A stretch of DNA of 64,000 nucleotides from Phylloscopus collybita (lineage: Eukaryota; Chordata; Aves; Passeriformes; Phylloscopidae), in the NCBI GenBank assembly GCA_027886175.1, contig JAJNNQ010000013.1:3038001-3102000 (forward strand), given 5' to 3'. Below the pieces are notes generated by a model. The model searched no databases. It was not told where the DNA came from and worked only from the letters and a program-made list of their open reading frames with translations. This document shows, piece after piece, positions 1 through 11,315 of this stretch (positions are counted from its first letter, which is position 1; every line of letters begins with the position of its first letter). The position numbers and the translations under genes were made by a program.

Positions 1-413
1 TTTAGATTGCTGTATGAAATAATTTTTGTGCATTTTACTTGAAACTTAACAAATAGTGGTTATTTTAAAAATTGATATGGAAAGAGGAAAGTACGCTTGC
101 ATTTCTGCCAACATTGGATGAGCAGAGCCCAAAATTCCAGATCTAGTTTCAAGTCCTTCATTGTGTTCTCCTTTGTCCTCCAAAAGCAGGAACCACTTGT
201 GATTTAGGAAAAAAAAAAACCAAAAACACAACAAAACAAAGAGGCATGAAAGGAGCATTTGCAGTAGGAGTCATTTGATGCCTTTAATGTGTTCTGATGA
301 ATTTGTTTGTTTGAGAGAAACTTCAGGGGAAAAAATGTGTTTGTTTTGTGTGTAGTATCTGTGCCGAGATCATCTTCATTGAGAATGACATGTCCATTTT
401 TGATTTCTGGCAG
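1..413 (+). other. SRBD1: SRBD1 intron, 3' part
   Basis: AT-rich non-coding DNA leading into the first visible SRBD1 exon. It ends with a pyrimidine-containing stretch and CAG at 411-413, read here as the splice acceptor. A second possible acceptor (TGTAG ending at 355) lies upstream in the same open frame, so the intron may end at 355 instead. The upstream donor and the earlier exons of the gene lie outside the window. No repeat is recognised in it. Confidence 0.6.
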
Positions 414-566
414 TAATAAGAAAAATGAACCTGGAAGTCGTGCACTTTTGACTAAAGCAGGTGCGCTGGGTAAAAAGAAGAGCAAACTAACATCATGTGC
501 CTCACAACATCCCAATCCTTTGGACCAAACCTGTATTCATCCAGAGTCTTACCACATTGCAATGAG
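414..566 (+). CDS. SRBD1: SRBD1 internal coding exon (end of HhH region)
   Basis: Internal exon of SRBD1, a putative RNA-binding protein of the Tex/Spt6-like family; its cellular function in birds is not established. The frame reads a lysine-rich linker ([12 protein letters not shown]) and then [18 protein letters not shown]. The block NPLD...HPESY is the hallmark that follows the helix-hairpin-helix repeats in bacterial Tex proteins. The exon ends ATG AG followed by GTGAGT, a near-ideal donor, and the split codon AG|G is completed by the exon at 11131. The 5' boundary is the weak point: CAG at 411-413 is preferred, but TAG at 353-355 would add about 19 in-frame residues. The catalytic-like YqgF domain and the other N-terminal domains are encoded upstream of the window. 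Transcript alignment would settle the acceptor. Confidence 0.85.
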
Positions 567-1341
567 GTGAGTGATGGGAAAGCTTTTGAGCCATTGAAAC
601 CACCAGTTTTTAAAAAGAAAGTACTGATTTTTCTGACAACAGCCTGCTCAGCCTTTTGAGACAGGAATATTTATAATGCTTTGAAGCTTCCACCCTTTTC
701 TTCAAGAAAAAGGCATGCTTTGGGTATATGTGAACATGTGTCATTACTATGAGCCTTTAAAATTAAATTTTGATGTTGCAAGATCTAATTAAGATGTGTA
801 TATAAGTTCTCAAATACACCAATAGTATGGTTGTTCTACTAAGTGGCTAAAAGAAGAGAATGGTTTTCGTGTATGTCAGAAAAAAGTAATTAGGAGTCCA
901 TGTGTGCCTCTGAAATACTACTATAAGCTGTGATCTTTGCTATCAGCAGCCCTGGTTGAAACTGGACTCTGCTTTTCCTCTTCAGAAAACATTATCTCCT
1001 ACCATAAATGGGCATATATTTATTTTTCAACTGATTTTTACTGAGCAGGTTCTTTTTTAAAAAGTACAGAAGCTAATTTCACCAGTAGCCAGTTGCTTTA
1101 ATATTCTTATGATCTCTGTTGAGAATATTATGCCTGGACAAACAAACTTGTGCTTCCTGTTTTATAAGCAAAACCATTTTTAAATCTCAACAAGAGATAT
1201 AGGATGTCTGACTTCACAAAGCTCGACTTCCTTACCTAAAAAAGTCCATACAGGACCTTGCATTTTTTGGACACCTTCACTTCAGTGTGTACTCTGTTTT
1301 CTCTTCCCATCCATAGGTCTACTTGTTTCCCTTCTGTTAGA

Positions 1342-1359
1342 CATGCAGTGCATGCAGTG
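1342..1359. repeat. 9-bp tandem duplication
   Basis: CATGCAGTG occurs twice head to tail (1342-1350 and 1351-1359) in the large SRBD1 intron. The copies are perfect. This is a minor local duplication with no evident function. Confidence 0.8.
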
Positions 1360-3191
1360 CACTTTTGTTTCCATCCTCTCCCTGCCACAGTTCATTCTCC
1401 TTTGTGCCTGATTCTGGGATCTACTGTGCAATTTCCTGGTAGAGTCTATTGCAGTTATGCAACATGTACATAACTTTGGTTTCTCCTTTTCCATGACCAT
1501 TTCCCTTTTCTTCTTATGTATTTGTTACAAAGTCCCTGCCCTGTGTAGCTGTGGGAAAAAACATCACTCAAGGTCTTGATTTTAGGGATCTTATGTTTGA
1601 TAGGTGGTTTATAGGGTGTGTAGCTTGGTCACCCTAAACTGACGATTGACCCACTTACATTGAACAATGTGAAAAACAAAAGTAAATTGGTTATTCAAAA
1701 ATAATTTTGATTTTCAAGATTGAATTTCATTCAATTTAAATTTCAAGTACTCATATTTTAGTTTTTAGCTTTCCAGCCCTGGTGCACTAATAATCAGTAA
1801 AGTGGTCAGTCACAATGCTACCAGCCTTGTTTAAAGCCTGATGTAGATTGCTTTAGAGAGAAGTATGTGCAGTTAATGATGGAATGCTACAGTAATTTTC
1901 CTACATACAATATTTTCACAAAGGCTGGTCAGAAAACAAAGAATCATGACTTTGTTTACAAAGCAGCCCAGGTGACTTTTATATCTGAAGTGGTGAGTGG
2001 GATTATTACTGCACAGGGTAGAACAGACATTTACATACAGCTGAAATTGCATAATTTTAGTAGGTGTCATATAATTGTGATTTGAAATTTGGCTGGGACC
2101 TCACCACTTGCACAATTTAACAAATAGAACAAAAAAAAAAATTAATGAGCACGATTTTTACATCTCAACCAAGACAGAGGTTTGACTCCCAGGCTTATGC
2201 ATGTTTCAGCAAGGGGGCTGGCACCTATTGCACAGCCAACACTGCTTAGAAGGTACCTTGCTGGGTCTTGAAATGTGCACAGCTTCAGACTCAGATTTTG
2301 ATTTCTTCTCAGCCAATGCAGCAGTGTTACATGGCTGAGGACCAGTGTTAATCTGTCTCATTGTCTCTCTTTGGATAATGCAAGTATTTCAGAGCAGATT
2401 TCCAGCAGTGCCATTTTCTATTCTCTGTTTCTCACCAAATACTTTGTTGTCCTAGACAGAATTTTCAGATTAAGTATTTAGGTCCAAATGCATGTCATAG
2501 ATATTGTACCATACAGGATTTTGTTCTGGCCTTTTTTTTTTAATGCAAAAGAATGTAAGTTGATTACAAAGCAAATACAAAACAACAATTATAATATCCG
2601 CTAATGAAACACCAAAACTAATAAGCATAGCATCTCTCTCTGTAGGTAACTGTATCAGTCTTTTCTGCATCCTTTTGGTTTTCTCTGTTGTCTTACTTTT
2701 TAAATTTTAGTACCTCTACACATAGTGTGATAGGTGGTGAAAAAGTCTCCCAAGTGCTTTCTGTGAATGCACTTCATGGACGACAATATTTGTATTTTTC
2801 TTTTGTTTCTTGAAAGTGTGTTAAAAATGAAGGTGATAACCCTCATGGTATAGCTTGTATGACTGTGCAGCAACTCAGTATTACAAGGTGGTGTGGGGAA
2901 GGGGGCAAACATCTTTAATATTTTTTCATGGCAAATAGCTGTTTTGAGAAAAGAAAATACAGCTCTGCAGCAAACTGACAAAAGCCAAGATGTGTAGTAT
3001 TAAAAATTGACACTGGTGACATAAGGGCTAAATATAAACCAGACATCCTCCCCTCAAGCAACTAATACTATAATTTAGCAATGATTATATATTTAAAATG
3101 ACTTTTCAAAAATAGCATATGAGCTGCTAAGTTTCTTAGAACTTATGAAAACAGCTTTCCAAACCTTTTTTTCCTGCCTGAGTATGAATTT

Positions 3192-3209
3192 AAAAAAAAA
3201 AAAAAAAAA
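3192..3209. repeat. poly(A) tract, 18 A
   Basis: An uninterrupted run of 18 A in the SRBD1 intron. No retrocopy body is recognised upstream, so it is listed only as a homopolymer that may vary in length. Confidence 0.9.
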
Positions 3210-6200
3210 TCTACTACTAATTCGGACTGCAGGGAGGATTCAGTCCAAAGCTTATCAGCACTGTTGGAGAGTTTTGCTGACAGGCAGTGGATGGGACTGG
3301 GCTTGTAATTCCCTTTTGCTGAGCCTACGTTCATGAGATAGATTTTGTGAGCCTGAAGATCAAATCATTTTCGTGGTGTTGGTTGGAGGTGTCTAGTGGA
3401 AGTTAGCCAATATCCAGAAGTCTTTCTAGAATGCTAGAATTAAACTAGGTTAAAACCTAATTGATGATTCTTATAGCTTAAAATAAAATGCGTGAGAAAA
3501 ATTGAAACTGTTAGATGTAGGTTAGAATCGGTATTTAATAATAAAATTTTTTAAATAATACATCTTAATGAGTTCTGTAGCTCTAGTGCTATCAGAGTAT
3601 TTCCTCTTTTTCTATGCTTACACTGAACTTTGTCAAGGAGTGTGTGAAGTTCACAGGTGGTTCTGTGCTGCCAAAGGGCAGAATTGTCTTGAATATGACC
3701 AGATCTTATCAAAAATCCAGTATTACATACCTCTTACCACAAAAATTAAAATGTATGGGATAGCTGCTGCATAGGTGAATCATAAAGGCTTCCTCATGCA
3801 ATGCCTACTGCATCTTGCTATGAGAAAGTAGTTTCTGAAAGTTTTATTGGATTAAAAGTTTTCATGGAAAAATGCATTTATTTTTTAAAGGAAATAAGAT
3901 GGTGAGTTTTATCCACTGCTTATAGCCAAATTACCCAAAAGGCAGCAGTCTACATTGCAGATTTATGACATGCAAAATTATCAGGTTTTAAAACAATGTT
4001 TTTGAGGGATAGAAATTTACCAAAATTTGAAACCACTAATTTTCTTTTTCAGGACTATTTTGTAGCTTGAAAAGCCAATCCATTAAAGAAAAATATGGTT
4101 AAAAGAATTACTCCCGAGTGGTGACTTTGGTTGCCAAACTTCAGGCTGGAGCTAATTTTTAGGGCTGATGTAGAAAAATAGGGTTTTTATAATGGAAACA
4201 CTGATGTAATCTTTACTACAGTGGCACAAATGGTGCTGGTATGATTGATTTATGGCATTTAAGCATCTTAACTTAAAATCTGTACAATTTCTGTGAAATA
4301 ATTGGAAAATATCTTACTAGTGATTTAACATGCTCTGCAGAAGAAACCAACAAAAATCTTTTTTGTTCATGGTTTCCACACCGTCAAAGCTTGACTTTGT
4401 CATGTGCAGTGATCAAGCTTACAAACACCTCTAAACATTATGAATTGGAATTTCCAAAAAGCTAAATAAAACCCTCAAAACTTTATAGACAGCCTATTTT
4501 CCTGCAAAGCAGAAACAAGTTTTTGAAAGGTCTGTATGTGAAACCGGTTTATAGTGGCAGAATCTTCTACATACAATTAATACAATATGTAGAGCATATC
4601 CAATTTCTTGGTATGTATTGTTAAAGAATTGGTAGGAAACATTTAGGAAGTCCCCAGAAGTTACAACCAGGTTATGCTTATAAACCAAAATGTTGGAAAG
4701 AAAATGCTATGTTTTTTCTTTGTTCTATCAGTCTGCTGGGTGCAGTTGGTTTCATGTGACTGAATTTTAACGTTCACTGACTTTTTTATTTAAATCTCAT
4801 TAAAATGCTTTTTGCAAAAGGTTGGCACTCAGAATATGTATTTGCTGCTCACAGATTGCAGCATCTGGCAGACAGGTTGTATTTTAGCCTGACCTAGGAA
4901 TACAAATTTTTGCCAATGTAAAAGATCTAAAGCTGTGACTTTGAATAACAGAAGTGATGATCTTCTTTGGCTAATTACCCAGGTTTAGGACCTTGCCTGG
5001 TAGAGGCCAGTCCTGCTCACTGTGGTTGGTTATGCCTTTAAGAAAAGTTTTTGACATCCTGGACAGAGTCACTTGTAGTGGAGATTCATGTCTTGCCATT
5101 CTCTGTATATTGATAATGCTGCTTGATCTCTTCAGCAGCAATTCAAAGTCCCAAGGGAATTCAGCAAGAACTTTGTTCATGGGCTTTTTCTTTGCTGAAA
5201 AGAAACAATTTGATTTCAGTGCTCGTTTCAGCAAAGTGTCTGTGTTGATAACAGTTTATATCCCATTATAGGCCAACCAGTCATATTTCAAATATTCCTG
5301 GTGTTTCTTGTACCTTGCATGGGTGGATGTAACAGCTGATCCATAGTATCTCATTTGCTGTGCTGATAAACTACATTTGCTGTCTTTGAAGGCAAGTACT
5401 GGCACATAAGAAAATGCAGAAGAAAAACTGTTGATGAGGCCACCAACAAAGAGATTTTCCTCTCCTGTGCTTTTATGCAACTGGAAGCTTGTCCTTTGAT
5501 GGCATCTCCAGCTTGCTGGCAGGCTGGCTTGCCTCTGTCCAGATCCCCTAGTTGTCACTGAACAACTGAGACAATGCCAAAGGGGAGTAGAAATCAGGGA
5601 GGGAATTATTACTTAGTATGGTATTTGAGCAATGAAAATTAGTTGTTGTGTTCTATTTAATAAAGCAGTCTGCAAGTGAGTACTTTTACAGAGGACAGGA
5701 GTTGTTACTGTGGTAGGAAACCTTTCCTTACAAAGACAGCAGAAATATCATTTGTCCACTTGAATGAGACTGTACTTGCATGTACACACGTGTGTGGGTA
5801 TTCAAGTTATTTCATGTGCAGACTAATACTTATTAAAGTTTGCATTTTGGAGGTTTTCTAAAAGAAACTTTGAAAATCAAAACTCAGTCAATTAATGAAC
5901 CTTTATGACAATTTCCAATAGCCAATGTCCAGCCCTAATTAAGGACAACACTTGCAGAATTGTGGCCATTAAGTATTATAAATAACTGTTCATATTCATC
6001 ACTTTAGAAGGCCAATTCATTCACAGGTTTTACTACTAACTTGGCTGGCTTTTTAGAGGCCATACTTTTGAAAGTTATCTTGTCAGTAAACAGAAGACCA
6101 GAAAAGGCTTTCACTGCCAATTGCCATCCAATAAAGACATTTTAAGACTTTAATGTGTTGTAAGATACAACTAACAAGAATGATTAGAAGAACTTGGAAA

Positions 6201-8038
6201 TAATGGAGAAATATGCTCTATTTATGCTATAAATACTAGACCCATAAATCAACTGGCTTTTTTAATTTGTTGAAATTTCTGCAGGTTACATAACTTCCCA
6301 CTAGTTTCATTTAGAAAAAAAAAATTGAGCAAAACCCCCACAAGACCTTTTTTTAATGGAATTTTCTCCTTTAAGTGTAGCATACTAGTTCTTTGTGGAT
6401 AACTAATCATGTTTCACTATTTTGTATCTCGGGTTGCACTCAAGTTATGTGATATATCAGTAGTCATGAGAACAGCCAACAGCAGCCTGCCTAATGGTAC
6501 AGGAGCAAAGTGGCTATGCTGCAGTGGAACTGTGTCTGGATTTCTTTTCTCATTTAGAAACTCGTTGTTTTTTTAAATTTTCAAGTTCAAAATGTCATAA
6601 ACTGAGTGCTTTCTGCATGCAATCAAATCATCTACTTCATTAATAATTTATGCATTCGAAGAAAAACGTATTGGTTAGACGCTTTGGCTAAACCACATAA
6701 GTAGTTTTAGATATATTTGAATCTTTGGCTCTCTGTGTCCAGCAATTAATTACAGAAAGTAATGCACAAATACTGTTTGATACATAGTCTTCATGGGTAA
6801 TCAAAAATTAAGGATCTGTACTGGTGGAAACAAAAGCAGTCAACATCTGCATGATACAAATACTGCTTTTGCACTTCAAAACATTACTAAGACATAAATG
6901 TCTGCATAATTTAAGTTTGTTGCTGTCATAAACGTACGTTTTACCTAACAAAGTGCATGCTAATGCGGAGTTGTTTTGTTTTCAGAGTGATTATGTTGCT
7001 TTACCATTAATTCATGTGTGCACTGTGACAAGATGTAATGGCGTATCATGTTGCTTTAATGTAATGAGTCCAGTACTCCCAGCTCTTAAGTCGTGTTGCT
7101 GGAAATGATTACATAAAACAGAAATGACTGTGACTAAAACCCTTGCAAAGCTTTAGAACTCCTGCACATTATAAGAAGGTTTTCAGGGGGGTGGTTAGAG
7201 TAACTTCTTAAAACTTTACTATAGGCTTCCCTTGATAAAATTTTTACTCTTTTCTGACTTTTTTTTACATCCCAGGGAAATTTACATTATCTTTTAAGCA
7301 TTGCAAGGGCTGTGCTATAATTTTGTGCAGATGTGTATGTTAAGTGAACATGATGTGCTTATTTGTTACATTTATGCTACTTTCCTTCTTTATCTGGGTA
7401 AGATGGATGAAATTATGTATTAAATCAAGACATCAGTCATTTATCCATGACTATTCTCTGCAGGTCCTGTATGACTGCAAAGATTGCTTTTAAAACGGAG
7501 GCGATTGCAAAGGTTTCTGAGTATTCTCTAAATCTCAAAACCATAAAACTCAGAGTTCTAAACTGTTTAAATTTCACCCTGTTTTTTGTAAGACTCTGGC
7601 AGCTTTCGTTGGAGTTGATGTACCTTGAGCAGAAAGATTGCCATTCACTCACATCCTCGGCATTTGAGGAAGTAAGGATAATATATCTTATAAGAATGAC
7701 CTCACTTCAGAAAAAAAAAGTCTCATCTTCCCCATTTCTGTTAACTTTCCTTTAGGTTTTGTCTTTCTAGTAGATAAACATAGCACTTGAGCTACTGCAA
7801 AGTATTATTTATTTCACATGTGTAGCCAGGAAAATGCTTTAAGGACTTCCATTTTTTGCACAGATCATTCATGTTCCTATGTTGTGCAGCTGGAGCTGTT
7901 GTTTTCAAATTCTGTGAGTGAGGTATTTCAAGGATTGCAGTGAGATAGTTTAACATAAGGATCAAAATATTTAAATTAAGGGAAACCTCTTTTTTCCCCC
8001 ATAGCCGTATCCGAGTGTTATTACCAACTGTGTCTGTC

Positions 8039-8055
8039 TTTTTTTTTTTTTTTTT
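8039..8055. repeat. poly(T) tract, 17 T
   Basis: A run of 17 T about 100 bp before the hairpin cluster at 8153-8376. It could be the reverse-complement tail of an old retrocopy, but no body is recognised next to it. Confidence 0.9.
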
Positions 8056-8152
8056 CATGACTTTGAAATAACTCTTGAAGGAAGTTTTTGGGTTGCTTTT
8101 TTAATAAGGAGAAAATTAACTTTATTCTTAGCAATGACATTTTAAAATAGAA

Positions 8153-8208
8153 ATTATCAATATAATGCACCACTGTTCAGTCAGAGAGTTGTGCTTTATA
8201 TTGATGAT
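8153..8208. repeat. 18-bp imperfect hairpin, first of a pair
   Basis: The arm ATTATCAATATAATGCAC (8153-8170) is the reverse complement of GTGCTTTATATTGATGAT (8191-8208) at 16 of 18 positions, with a 20-nt loop between. The stem is well above chance for a random 56-nt stretch. It lies within the SRBD1 intron and is followed after 5 nt by a second, larger inverted repeat. It may be part of a non-autonomous DNA transposon (MITE) or a structured intronic RNA; the sequence alone does not decide. Confidence 0.7.
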
Positions 8209-8213
8209 TTTTT

Positions 8214-8376
8214 TTTCAGGCTAGCCCTCAGGCTAGGTTCATTTGAGTAAAAACGAATTAAATATATAATTAGATTCAACAGTATTTCTAAAACTAACTG
8301 CATCTGCAATCACTAAGAAATTAGTTTAATTTGGAAATACTTTAATATATAGGTTTTACCAAGACCTAGCCTGAAA
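8214..8376. repeat. long imperfect inverted repeat (about 160 bp), MITE-like
   Basis: The outer arms pair as TTTCAGGCTAG (8214-8224) or TCAGGCTAGGT (8228-8238) with ACCTAGCCTGAAA (8364-8376). Going inward, GTAAAAAC and TATATA on the left match GGTTTTAC and TATATA on the right. Near the centre AGTATTTC-TAAA-ACTAA (left) matches TTAGTTTAATTTGGAAATACT (right, written here in two parts: TTAGTTTAATTT and GGAAATACT). The left arm also carries a duplicated CAGGCTAG. The nested complementarity over the whole length is typical of a MITE or of a folded-back duplication. I do not recognise the family and see no target-site duplication with certainty. Confidence 0.6.
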
Positions 8377-11130
8377 TGGTGAGAATTTCCAAAATAGAAA
8401 TAATATTGTTTCTTATAAAGACTATTTCTTCTCTGCGTGTGTGCATGCTGGGCTTTGTTACAGTGCTCTGTTTTGCCTGTGATATATTACCCATACTTCT
8501 GAAATATTCTTAACAAAATGGCTGATTTTTAGAATGTTAAAATTCTGTAAAAGTCAGTGGGACTTCTTAGACCTGGGCCCATGTTTAAGCATCATCTTCA
8601 GGTGGGGCCAAAATTTTACTACATTAATTATTTAACTACATTAATAAGTTATTTACACAATTGTTGTTGATAGCATAGGACCCAAACCTACCACTCTTGC
8701 CTAGATGAGGAATCCTTTTTTAATTTCAGAGAAATGCTTTGGGATGTCCAGAGGGAGACAGCTGCAGGGGAAGGAGCAGGGGCCAAAACACCTTTCATGA
8801 ATTGTGCTTGAAGGTTCAGGCGCTTGGATTGTGTCCGCCTTTGGGCTGGTTTTCTTTCCAGCCATGTGCACGAAACACTGTTCATTCTGATTACATTATC
8901 CACACATGTGATATCTTTGCATGTAACAGGGCTTTTTTAAATATATGTTGGTGGCTGTTTTGTGTGGTTGCACTTATTCGTGGTGAAGCCCACCCCGTGA
9001 TCAGTTTACGAAGTCAATGCGCTTCTGCGAAATCCTGATGGTGAGAAAATGTTACTTGGACATACTCAAGCTGAGTTTCCATTTGAAGCGAAATAAAGCC
9101 AAGTACGTGAATGTCAGCAAACTTGTTTATAGGGGTGGGTGGTAAAGCATACATTATTTAGAAGGTTGAGTCATGAGGCTGGTCGGGTTTGTCATGTTAC
9201 ATCTGGCCCGTCAGTCAAAGCTGGGGCAGCTGCCGCCTGTCACTAGTGCTCTGTGGGGCATTGTCTGCTGTCAGCAGCCCCCAGCAGCCTGGGGAGGAAC
9301 ACTTCACCTGGGCCTGGGCTCATTTTCAGCCTTACTGCAACCACTTCTGGGGCTCCTTGGCAAAAGAAGGTGGTTTCGTTTCACAGAACATCTGATATTT
9401 TTCATGTCTGTTATTTAGACGAAGTACTCGAATAGTAGTGGTGAAGTTTGTTGGTTTACAGAAAGAAAATTGCACTTGATACTGTAAAACATTTTGCATC
9501 TGTTTTTCTATATGCTTTGCTTCCAAACCACCTGAAAAAAGTGATGTCAAAAGTCAATATGCAGTCAAAGCAAAATTCAGTAAACATGGAGAACAGCACC
9601 ATCCACTGAGTCCTTATTAATTTTCATCATACACTGCCACGTGAAAGATGTGTATGCACTAAAAAAAATTAATGAATATTATATTTATCACTACTAAGTG
9701 CTCTGTGTTTGAGCTACCAGTACTCTTAAGTCACTATGCTTGTACCAGAATTCAGTAAAGTGGAAGTTCTGACAGCCAGTTGAAACAGATGTCTGCCTTT
9801 AGCAAAATTAATGGACATTTTTAAGTGAAGTTTTGCCCTTATGCTCAAAGATACATTTTTTGATTTACTCAAAGTCAGGTATTGCTTTAATTATGTCTCT
9901 TCAAATTATATTTTGTCAAAAATAAATTTAGTCTTGTATTTCAATCCATATAACTTTCTGTTGCTCGCCACCTGAATTAATCTCAGTTGGTTCCTTGGGT
10001 TATAAAGAGGAAACAAGGAAACCAAACAAAAAACCTTCTAGATCTCCTGACAAAAGAAATACTAGCCTCAGGTTTTGATAAAAGCACAGCATGTGTTTTA
10101 ATAGGAGAAAGGAGGTTGAGTGCCAGGGGCTTTTGCTTTCTTACAGAGCTGAAATGTCTCCCACCAAGTTCAGGGCATGAACCTGCTGGTCAGCTCTTCC
10201 TTCACTTGAGACTTGTAGTTTACACCTGTTGTGAAGTAGGATAAGGAGAGGAAAGAGGAATCTCTTTTAGGAATTTGGAAGGAATGTTTATTCAGACTCT
10301 GGAGGATAGGAACAATAATTCTACCTGCCTGCTGTGGTGGAGAACATGCAAAAAAAAAAACAAACTGTGCTTCCTGCCAACAATAAAGGGCATAATAAAG
10401 CAGAGTAAATGAGGCTTATTCGTGGTGAGATGTAGGTCATAGCAGAGATTACATGCCAGGACATAATTATTTAGAAGCATTTCTTTTTATTTCTTTTCTC
10501 CAAATTTGTTTCAGTCTTCAATGTGTGTGACAATAAGGAAAGATAAAGATGTTTGTGTCATGTGACTGCTTTGACTTAATGATTACCCAGTGTCTGAAAA
10601 ACTAATTGTTCTTAATCATGAAGTTCACAGACAAGAGTATTTCATGCAAAGTTTTTCTTAAGTTGAGTTAAAGATTCTTCATATTAATTTAATATTTTGA
10701 GTATTCATTGTTGCTTTACTAAATTGCCATTCATTCTAATTTGAATGAGAGTGACAATTGCAATAACATTGTTATAAAACTCTCATTGATTTCTAGGGAA
10801 CTTTCATGGTAAAAGACATCTTTCAGTAATAAGGAAATTCAGTTTTATTGTGAGATGAAATAATTGGTCAGAGAAGAGATTTTAATTGCATTTTATTATT
10901 TTGCTTCTAGTTTTGCAATCTGTTCAGGAAGATATGCATATACAGATAGACTCTTGAGTTTCCATTTATGTGTCAGATCAGTGATGAGTTGAGAGGACAT
11001 GCACTTGAGGAACTGTTCACATATTTTATCAGAAGTTCTGTTCATGCATCAATGAAAAAACAATAGAGCAAAGGTTCAGTTCCCACTAAAGGATGTTACA
11101 AATCTTTCTGTCTTTGTTTGAACTTCCTAG

Positions 11131-11315
11131 GTTTTTATCTCTCATTGGAGGAAATGCAAATGACATAGGAAAATCAGATATGCAGCAAAAAGTAAATGTG
11201 GTGATTCAAAAGGAAGGACTGGAAGGCACAGCCAAAAGGCTCAATACCACCGTGCACACACTGCAGCTGATCATTGACGGTCTCACTCAGCCCGAAGGCT
11301 ACGACATCCGAACAG
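11131..11315 (+). CDS. SRBD1: SRBD1 penultimate coding exon
   Basis: This 185-bp exon lies between the acceptor CTTCCTAG and the donor GTAAAC. After completing the split arginine codon it reads [20 protein letters not shown] and continues through [24 protein letters not shown], a helical linker between the HhH region and the S1 domain. In bacterial Tex the equivalent stretch determines whether the next domain is reached. The exon ends with a single G, the first base of the aspartate codon completed by AT at 13517. The frame runs open past the donor to 11374, but the intronic continuation loses family resemblance, which supports the splice site. Length and phase fit an intact gene. Confidence 0.92.

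Larger units (their letters stand above)
567..11130 (+). other. SRBD1: SRBD1 large intron (about 10.6 kb)
   Basis: The donor is GTGAGT at 567-572 and the acceptor AACTTCCTAG ends at 11130. The intron is AT-rich and contains no other supported gene. Recognisable contents are an 18-A run (3192-3209), a 17-T run (8039-8055), a 12-bp palindrome ACACACGTGTGT with a CACGTG E-box (5784-5795), and the adjacent hairpins at 8153-8208 and 8214-8376, listed separately. A somewhat GC-richer patch lies around 9180-9380. Short open frames throughout show no family resemblance and are treated as chance. Confidence 0.8.

Noticed and set aside
3192..3209. Poly(A) run as a retrocopy tail
   Set aside because: The sequence upstream has no gene-like body and no flanking direct repeats.
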